Below, in pieces: positions 58,820 through 64,000 of a DNA stretch of 64,000 bases. The DNA is taken from positions 1 to 64,000 of the forward strand of contig NZ_QXCP01000004.1 of assembly GCF_003711805.1 (NCBI RefSeq). The letters run 5' to 3'. Under the pieces are notes generated by a model. That model ran no database searches and was not told the DNA's origin. It worked only from the letters and a program-made list of their open reading frames with translations. The DNA comes from Brachybacterium sp. EE-P12. Lineage in GTDB: Bacteria; Actinomycetota; Actinomycetes; Actinomycetales; Dermabacteraceae. A program made the translations under genes and the position numbers. Within the stretch, counting starts at the first letter, position 1, and every line of letters begins with the position of its first letter.

Positions 58820-59926
58820 ATGTCGATCCCCGAGACCATGAGCGCCGTGCAGCTGCACGGCCACGGAGGCCTGGACCAGCTGGTCCACTCCGGCCACGTC
58901 CCCACCCCGGTCCCTGCGGCCGGCGAGGTGCTGATCGACGTGCACGCCTGCGGGATGAACAACACCGACATCTGGGTGCGGGAGGGCGCGTACGGGTCCG
59001 ACACCGACCCGGCCGCGGTCTCGTCCTGGCGTCGCGGCCGCTCCACCCTCACCTTCCCCCGCACCCAGGGCGCGGACATCGTCGGCCGCATCGCCGCCGT
59101 CGGCCCCGGGGTCGACGGCTCACGGATCGGGCAGCGGGTGATCGTGGACTTCAGCCTCTACCACCGCCCGGTGGGCGACGATTCGCTCGCGGACATCGAC
59201 TACATCGGGCACGGCCGGGACGGCGGCTACGCCGAATACGTCGCCGTGCCCGCCGAGAACGCCCACCGGATCACCACCGACCTCTCCGACGCGGAGCTGG
59301 CGACGTTCTGCTGCGCCTATCTCACCGCCGAGCAGATGCTGGACCGGGCACGGCTCGCCGCGGGGGAGAATGCGCTGGTCACCGGGGCCTCCGGCGGCGT
59401 CGGCTCCGCGCTGCTGCAGCTGGCGCGGGTGCGCGGCGCGATCCCGTACGCGGTCACCAGCGCCGGCAAGGAGGCGGCGCTGCGGGAGATCGGCGCGGAG
59501 GGCGTGGTGCTGCGCGACGAGGAGGACCTCGTCGCCGCCGTCCAGGGCACGGTCGGCGGGGAGGTGGACGTGGTCGCGGACCTGGTCGCAGGGCCCCTGT
59601 TCAACGACCTGCTGCGGATCCTGCGCCCCGAGGGACGCTATGTCACCGCCGGCGCGATCGGCGGGCCGGTGGTGCAGCTCGACCTGCGCACCGCCTATCT
59701 CAAGCAGCTCGAGCTGCACGGCTCCTCCCAGGGCACCCGCACCGCCTTCGCGAGGCTCCTGACCTACATCGAGGCCGGTCGGATCCGGCCCCTGCTGGAG
59801 CGCACCTTCCGCCTCTCGGCGCTGCACGACGCCCAGCGCGCCTTCCTCGCCAAGCAGTTCATCGGGAAGCTCGTCGTGGTCCCGGACCGGCACTGGGACG
59901 AGCACGGAGCGCCCCATGCGCCGTGA
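58820..59926 (+). CDS. Medium-chain dehydrogenase, quinone-oxidoreductase-like
   Basis: A 368-residue NAD(P)H-dependent MDR enzyme. The catalytic domain starts SAVQLHGHGGLDQLVHSGHV and includes ACGMNNTDIWVREG and GADIVGRIAAVGPGVDG. The nucleotide fold is ALVTGASGGVGSALLQLARV. The four-Cys structural zinc lobe is absent, as in quinone oxidoreductases. An insertion of about 30 residues (YGSDTDPAAVSSWRRGRSTL) follows the substrate Asn-Thr-Asp loop. GGAGGCACC precedes the ATG. The proline-racemase-family gene overlaps its end by 11 nt, so the two act together. Confidence 0.82.
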   Translation: MSIPETMSAVQLHGHGGLDQLVHSGHVPTPVPAAGEVLIDVHACGMNNTDIWVREGAYGSDTDPAAVSSWRRGRSTLTFPRTQGADIVGRIAAVGPGVDGSRIGQRVIVDFSLYHRPVGDDSLADIDYIGHGRDGGYAEYVAVPAENAHRITTDLSDAELATFCCAYLTAEQMLDRARLAAGENALVTGASGGVGSALLQLARVRGAIPYAVTSAGKEAALREIGAEGVVLRDEEDLVAAVQGTVGGEVDVVADLVAGPLFNDLLRILRPEGRYVTAGAIGGPVVQLDLRTAYLKQLELHGSSQGTRTAFARLLTYIEAGRIRPLLERTFRLSALHDAQRAFLAKQFIGKLVVVPDRHWDEHGAPHAP

Positions 59927-60947
59927 ACGGGAGCTCGAGCTGATCGATGCGCAGGCCGGCGGGGACGTGAGCCGCGTGGTCACCTCCGGGATCACGGCGC
60001 TGCCGGGCCGGACGGTGCTCCAGAAGGCCCGCCACCTGCAGGCCGAGGGGGACGCGCTGCGCCGTCTGCTGCTCTCCGAGCCCTACGGCGACCCGGCCAT
60101 GTCCGTGGACCTGCTGGTGGAGCCCGGCCATCCCGAGGCCCAGGCCGGCTACATCATCATGGAGGCGATGGGCTACCCGATGTACTCCGGCTCCAACACG
60201 ATCTGCGCGGCGACCGTGCTGCTCGAGGCCGGGGTGATCGAGATGGTCGAGGGGACGCAGCAGGTGGTGCTGGAGTCCCCGGCGGGCCTGGCACGGATCA
60301 CCGCCCGCAACGCCGACGGACGGGTCGAGTCGATCACCACCCGCGGCGAGCCCGCCTATGTCGCCGAGCGCGATGTGCGGATCGACGTGCCGGAGCTGGG
60401 CGAGGTCCGCTGCGACCTGGTCTACAGCGGCGCCCACTACGCGATGATCGACGCCGCCGAGCACGGCTTCGCGCTGACCGCCGAGGAGCAGATCGCGCTG
60501 ACCGCCTTCGGCGATGCCTTCGTGCGCGCGGCCCGGCCCGGGCTGCGCCAGGAGCATCCCTCCCTGGGGGACGTGGGACCGCTCCCGTTCGTGCACTTCA
60601 TGGGGCCGGTGCGCACGCTCGAGGACGGCACCGTCGAGTCCCGCTCGGCGACCTACGTGCATCCCGGGGTGCTCTGCCGCAGCCCTACGGGGACCGGCAC
60701 CTCCGCCCGCCTGGCCCTCCTGGCCGCCCGCGGCGAGGCCGGCCCCGGCTTCGCGCTCGAGACCATCTCCCCGCGCGGGAACCGATTCCGCGGCGCGCTG
60801 CTGGCCCGGACGCGCGTGGGCGGCTTCCCGGCCTGGGACACCTCCACCACCGGCTCCGCCCGGCTGCTGGCGAGGTCACGGCTGACCGTGGACCTCGATG
60901 ATCCGCTGGTGGAGGGGGAGGGGCTGGCAGCTCTGCTGGAGCGGTGA
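59916..60947 (+). CDS. Proline racemase-family protein with Ser/Thr catalytic pair
   Basis: A 343-residue member of the proline racemase superfamily (racemases, 4-hydroxyproline epimerases, 3-hydroxyproline dehydratases). The fold landmarks are present: YIIMEAMGYPMYSGSNTICA near residue 85 and YVHPGVLCRSPTGTGTSARL near 265. In standard members the first motif has Cys where this one has Ser (SGSNT) and the second reads SPCGTGT where this has Thr (SPTGTGT). Dehydratases keep a Cys first and Thr second, so Ser/Thr is atypical. It overlaps a medium-chain dehydrogenase by 11 nt. The activity is open. Confidence 0.82.
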   Translation: MRRERELELIDAQAGGDVSRVVTSGITALPGRTVLQKARHLQAEGDALRRLLLSEPYGDPAMSVDLLVEPGHPEAQAGYIIMEAMGYPMYSGSNTICAATVLLEAGVIEMVEGTQQVVLESPAGLARITARNADGRVESITTRGEPAYVAERDVRIDVPELGEVRCDLVYSGAHYAMIDAAEHGFALTAEEQIALTAFGDAFVRAARPGLRQEHPSLGDVGPLPFVHFMGPVRTLEDGTVESRSATYVHPGVLCRSPTGTGTSARLALLAARGEAGPGFALETISPRGNRFRGALLARTRVGGFPAWDTSTTGSARLLARSRLTVDLDDPLVEGEGLAALLER

Positions 60948-61032
60948 GGGGTGCACGGCGCCGGCCCGGTCGAGGGCCGTCACGGACAGCGGAGACCGTC
61001 GGGGCATGACCGGCGCGACGCGGCCTGTGATG

Positions 61033-62862
61033 TCACCGTCCCTGCGCCTCGTCCTGCGCCCGGAGGATCCGGGCCCGGGCTGCGCCGATCAGCAGCCCCG
61101 GATTGGCCAGGGCGACGCCGGTGTAGCGGTGGGGGAGCGCTGCGGCCTCGGCCAGGGGGCGGGCTCGCTGGGCCGGGTCGCTGCGGAGGCCGAAGGCCTG
61201 CTTGAGGTCCTTGCCGCGCAGGGGAGCGGGGGCGTGGCCCATGATGTCGTTGCCGCGGGCGATGAGCGAGACGAGCGCCGCAGCCGTGTTGCGGGGGCTC
61301 GCCTTCCGGCGCAGCACCGCGTCGTCGAGCTGCGCGATGCGCACCAGCAGGCGCCGGCAGGCGGTCAGCACCTCCTCGGCGTCGATCTCCCGGGGCGTCA
61401 GCGCGAGCAGCGCCGCCACCCCCTCCACCAGGTGGCCGTCGATCTCGGCGGCCAGATCCCGCAGACCCTCGGCGATCGTCTCCACCGCCAGCTCCTCGGC
61501 CGGCAGCGGCTCGGCGTCCAGCTCGTCGAGCTCTGTGGAGCCGCCGACGCGCAGGGCGAGGTCCGCCATGCGCAGCGAGGTCGAGTCCTCGAGATCGGCA
61601 GAGATCTCGAGGGCGAGGTCGACCTGCTCCTCCAGGCGCAGCGCCCGCGTGCGCGGGTCGGCGCGGAGCTGCGGGAACTGCGCGAGCAGCGGGGCGAGGG
61701 TGCGCTGCGTCTGCGCGATCTGGGAGGCACCGGCTCCATCGCGCTCGAGCGACCAGGCGACCAGCGGCGGCACGACGGCGGGGACCTCCGCCGCGAGCTC
61801 GTCCGCGAGGACGGGGCTGACGGGCAGCACATCGGTGAGCAGCCACGCGGTGGTCTCCACGTCCCAGGCCAGCGGATCGCCGAGCGTCGCATCGAGGATC
61901 ACCATCAGGGCGGAGACCAGGTCCTGCACCATCTCGCGATGGGGCAGCGCGGCGGCGTGCTCGGAGGCCGTGAACTCCTCGACCAGATCGGTGCCGTCCT
62001 CGAGGATCCACGGCGGGCGCTCGGGGGCCGCTGCGGCGTCGGCGTGCGCGGGCAGACCGGCCTCGTCGTATCCCATGCCGCCCTCCGGCATGCGGCTCAC
62101 GACGAACTCCACGAAGGGGCGCAGCATCGGCCACTGCTCGAAGTCGCCGGACTGCGCGACGTCCGCCGGGGTCGCCGCGAGGGCGTCGGTGAAGCGGGCG
62201 CAGGCATCGGCGGGGGCTACGGTCTCGAGCACCTCATCGAGCACCATGCCCTCCCGCGCCATGAGCTCGCGGTACTTCTCGAGGATCTGCTCCAACGGCT
62301 CCGGGACCACGAACGCGTCCTTGACATAGGGCGCGGGGGACCACTGGACATAGGCGACGAGCACGGCGCGCACGCCGCGCGGGAGGACCAGCTCGGCCAT
62401 CAGGTTCTCCCCGGCCTCGTCACCGAGGGCCGCGGTCTCGGTGACCTGCGCCTCGGCCAGTCCGGTGATCTGCGGCGGCATCGGCTGGCGGCGGGCGGTC
62501 AGCCCCAGGCGTGCCCGGGAGCGGAGCTCCTCGTCGGGACCCATCGCGGCGACCATGTGCAGCAGCGCGGTGGTCTCGGCGACGTCGACCTCGAGGAAGG
62601 TGTCCAGCTGGTCCACGCCCTCGGGAAGCGCGACGGACAGGTCGGAGGGGTCGGCGATGATGGTGACCAGCGGCGCCGCGACCACCCAGAACGCGGTCGG
62701 GTCATCGGAGCGCAGCGCCGGGCGGAGCATCCTCATCAGGGGAGTCTCCGCGAGCGGCTCCGCGGCGGGACCGGGGCGGGCGCCATGGTGAGCGCGGCGC
62801 TGGGCGCGCTGGCGGGCGGCACCCTGTCCGAGCGGGCTGCGGTCACGGCGTCGTCGGCTCAT
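61033..62862 (-). CDS. Unrecognised 609-residue protein
   Basis: Not recognised. After a basic tail of about 40 residues (RRRRDRSPLGQGAARQRAQR) the protein is acidic and largely helical, with no membrane segment and only two Cys. Regions such as PLEQILEKYRELMAREGMVL, PMLRPFVEFVVSRMPEGGMG and AALVSLIARGNDIMGHAPAP look ordered. The C-terminus contains LRGKDLKQAFGL and HRYTGVALANPGLLIGAARA. It fits the actinobacterial class of large cytosolic hypothetical proteins. It is convergent with the racemase-family gene; the next gene on the strand is 118 nt upstream. Confidence 0.6.
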   Translation of the reverse strand: MSRRRRDRSPLGQGAARQRAQRRAHHGARPGPAAEPLAETPLMRMLRPALRSDDPTAFWVVAAPLVTIIADPSDLSVALPEGVDQLDTFLEVDVAETTALLHMVAAMGPDEELRSRARLGLTARRQPMPPQITGLAEAQVTETAALGDEAGENLMAELVLPRGVRAVLVAYVQWSPAPYVKDAFVVPEPLEQILEKYRELMAREGMVLDEVLETVAPADACARFTDALAATPADVAQSGDFEQWPMLRPFVEFVVSRMPEGGMGYDEAGLPAHADAAAAPERPPWILEDGTDLVEEFTASEHAAALPHREMVQDLVSALMVILDATLGDPLAWDVETTAWLLTDVLPVSPVLADELAAEVPAVVPPLVAWSLERDGAGASQIAQTQRTLAPLLAQFPQLRADPRTRALRLEEQVDLALEISADLEDSTSLRMADLALRVGGSTELDELDAEPLPAEELAVETIAEGLRDLAAEIDGHLVEGVAALLALTPREIDAEEVLTACRRLLVRIAQLDDAVLRRKASPRNTAAALVSLIARGNDIMGHAPAPLRGKDLKQAFGLRSDPAQRARPLAEAAALPHRYTGVALANPGLLIGAARARILRAQDEAQGR

Positions 62863-62980
62863 GGGGGTATTCCATCAGGCGGCGGCCGACGGGGCGAACC
62901 CCGGAAGAAGACCACCGCCGATCGCGCCCTGCCCCGCGGCCCGTGCGTGCCGAATACCGACCTGCCGCGACCGCACGCCG

Positions 62981-63631
62981 CTACGCGGTGGGCTCGTCGC
63001 AGTCCCCGTGGAGGAGATCCGGATCCCGGGCGATGTGCACAAGGGCCGAGGCGAGACCCGCGACATCCTCACCCTCGACCAGGCCTGCCAGCGATTCGGC
63101 GTCCTGCGGCAGCCCGGCCGCCCGGGCGCCCCTCAGCACCAGGTCGTCGGCGAAGGGGCGGACCGCGGGCCAGACCTGCTGGACCTCGCGCAGGAAGATG
63201 CTCGCACCGGTGGGGCCGATGCCGTCGAAGGCCTGCAGCAGATCCGCGATGCGGCGGGAGTCGCCCTCCGCCTCGTCCCGCAATCTCCGGAGGTCACCCT
63301 TCCAACGGTCCAGGAGCAGCGCGGCGGCATCATCGAGGCGGGTCGCGGTGCTCTCGTCGTAGCGTCGGTAGCCGCCGCGCCCGAGGGCATCGACCCGCTC
63401 CTGCCACGTGCTCTCGCGCAGGTGCTCGGGGGTGCGCCAGCCGGCGGAGAACAGTTCACGGGCCGTCGCGACGGCGATGTCTGAGCTGATGCGCGTCGAC
63501 AGCAGCAGGCTCAGCACGAGCAGCTGCCACAGGGGTGCCGGCTTGTCCCGCAGCGTGATCGCCGCGTCGGCCGCGAACGTGCGGCCGTGCGTCGTCAGGA
63601 GTCGATGTGCGAGGTCCCGCTGTCCGGTCAT
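62981..63631 (-). CDS. HhH-GPD-type endonuclease III-like protein, probably atypical
   Basis: A 216-residue protein with the helix-hairpin-helix fold of the endonuclease III family: LSTRISSDIAVATARELFSA, and the hairpin LLQAFDGIGPTGASIFLREV followed by PAVRPFADDLVLRGARAAGL. The lyase Lys of endonuclease III (LPGVGRKTA) is Thr here, while an Asp is retained in the FADD segment. The four-Cys iron-sulfur cluster at the C-terminus is absent. It may be a monofunctional glycosylase or a non-catalytic DNA-binding relative. Confidence 0.7.
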   Translation of the reverse strand: MTGQRDLAHRLLTTHGRTFAADAAITLRDKPAPLWQLLVLSLLLSTRISSDIAVATARELFSAGWRTPEHLRESTWQERVDALGRGGYRRYDESTATRLDDAAALLLDRWKGDLRRLRDEAEGDSRRIADLLQAFDGIGPTGASIFLREVQQVWPAVRPFADDLVLRGARAAGLPQDAESLAGLVEGEDVAGLASALVHIARDPDLLHGDCDEPTA

Positions 63632-63767
63632 GGGGAGGAGTCTAGGGAGGGGCCCGGAACGCCGACGTGAGTCGCAGCTTGTTCAACCGACGCCCATGTT
63701 CAGTGTTCTGGAACGCACGGCGTGATCTGAACGCCGAAGCCGGCGAGACAGCGGGCCCCGACGCAGC

Positions 63768-63998
63768 TCACGCCGACGTTTCCAGCTGCTCCGCCACCAG
63801 CTGCGGGAGCTCCTCGATCGAGTCCGGCTCCACGACGGTCACGCCCTCACCGTCGGGGGCGGCCATGCGCCACCGGATGATGTCTTCGTGCTCTCCCTTC
63901 CACAGGATGATCGCCCCGCCGCGTCCGGTGGGGATCGTGAGCATGGGATTCGCGTCGTCGACCTCGATGCGGTCCTCGAGCTCGGGATGCGCCTCGAT
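63768..63998 (-). CDS. Unknown protein, 3' part (cut by window edge)
   Basis: The last 76 codons of a gene entering from the right edge. The reading frame is IEAHPELEDRIEVDDANPML, then IPTGRGGAIILWKGEHEDII, RWRMAAPDGEG and an acidic end, EELPQLVAEQLETSA. The codon pattern is GC3-rich as in neighbouring genes. The family is not recognised. Confidence 0.55.
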   Translation of the reverse strand: MEAHPELEDRIEVDDANPMLTIPTGRGGAIILWKGEHEDIIRWRMAAPDGEGVTVVEPDSIEELPQLVAEQLETSA

Positions 63999-64000
63999 GA

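Noticed and set aside
1..64000. tRNA genes, CRISPR arrays, intact insertion sequences
   Set aside because: Reading both strands I found no cloverleaf with conserved TTCGAAT-type arm, no regularly spaced repeats and no transposase.

Overview
This 64 kb window comes from the chromosome of a very GC-rich Gram-positive actinobacterium. The evidence is the 5S rRNA end, GTG starts with AGGAGG-type ribosome sites, twin-arginine lipoproteins, an IdeR/DtxR-like iron box and a probable leaderless mRNA. The gene set resembles Micrococcales of the Brachybacterium/Dermabacteraceae type, but this is an inference; no marker gene was compared. Most of the window is accessory metabolism: transporters, catabolic operons and local regulators, with a few defence and toxin-antitoxin genes between them.

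Layout. 1-130: end of an rRNA operon and its terminator. 0.7-3.2 kb: two exporters facing each other across a hairpin repeat. 3.4-7.5 kb: iron-siderophore ABC importer (binding protein divergent from two permeases and an ATPase) with a candidate iron box on the promoter. 7.6-12.4 kb: TolB-like propeller, a thiosulfate-uptake pair (TsuA/TusA), DUF4282 and DUF418 membrane proteins. 12.4-14.8 kb: GntR regulator and two divergent SDR dehydrogenases around a perfect palindrome. 14.8-19.3 kb: two type II toxin-antitoxin loci (PIN/excisionase-HTH and HigBA-like) flanking an AraC regulator and a GH4 alpha-galactosidase. 19.4-26.1 kb: ArgP/LysE pair, an MFS-gluconolactonase pair, a GNAT protein, a second copy of the hairpin repeat, and D-lactate dehydrogenase.

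26.1-30.1 kb is a patch of compositionally different DNA carrying one 1135-residue gene. It joins an N-terminal PD-(D/E)xK-like nuclease to an NB-ARC/STAND ATPase and a helical sensor, an Avs/Cap4-like anti-phage architecture. It is the strongest candidate for an undescribed system here. 30.3-38.3 kb: C69 dipeptidase, then a sugar ABC operon with an esterase and, divergently, a DUF6772-type protein, a small beta protein and a LacI regulator. 38.3-43.3 kb: a tight four-gene catabolic operon (ribokinase-like kinase, phosphotriesterase-like lactonase, duplicated YdcZ transporter, class-I amidotransferase-like protein) divergent from its own LacI regulator, substrate unknown. 43.3-50.9 kb: a second sugar ABC operon with an RpiR regulator, a large FAD oxidoreductase and an M20 peptidase.

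51-56 kb: an orphan SF2 helicase and a three-gene type III polyketide synthase cluster (synthase, methyltransferase, FAD monooxygenase), translationally coupled by 4-nt overlaps. 56.3-58.6 kb: what looks like a rearranged remnant of a Wadjet jetD gene, a tiny Cys-rich protein, and a persulfide-detoxification pair (CstB-like dioxygenase-rhodanese and a CstR-type repressor) sharing two CsoR/CstR-type operators. 58.8-64 kb: a medium-chain dehydrogenase overlapping a proline-racemase-family enzyme with an atypical Ser/Thr catalytic pair, an unrecognised 609-residue protein, a degenerate HhH glycosylase-like protein, and the 3' end of an unknown gene. No tRNA, CRISPR array, intact insertion sequence or prophage was seen.
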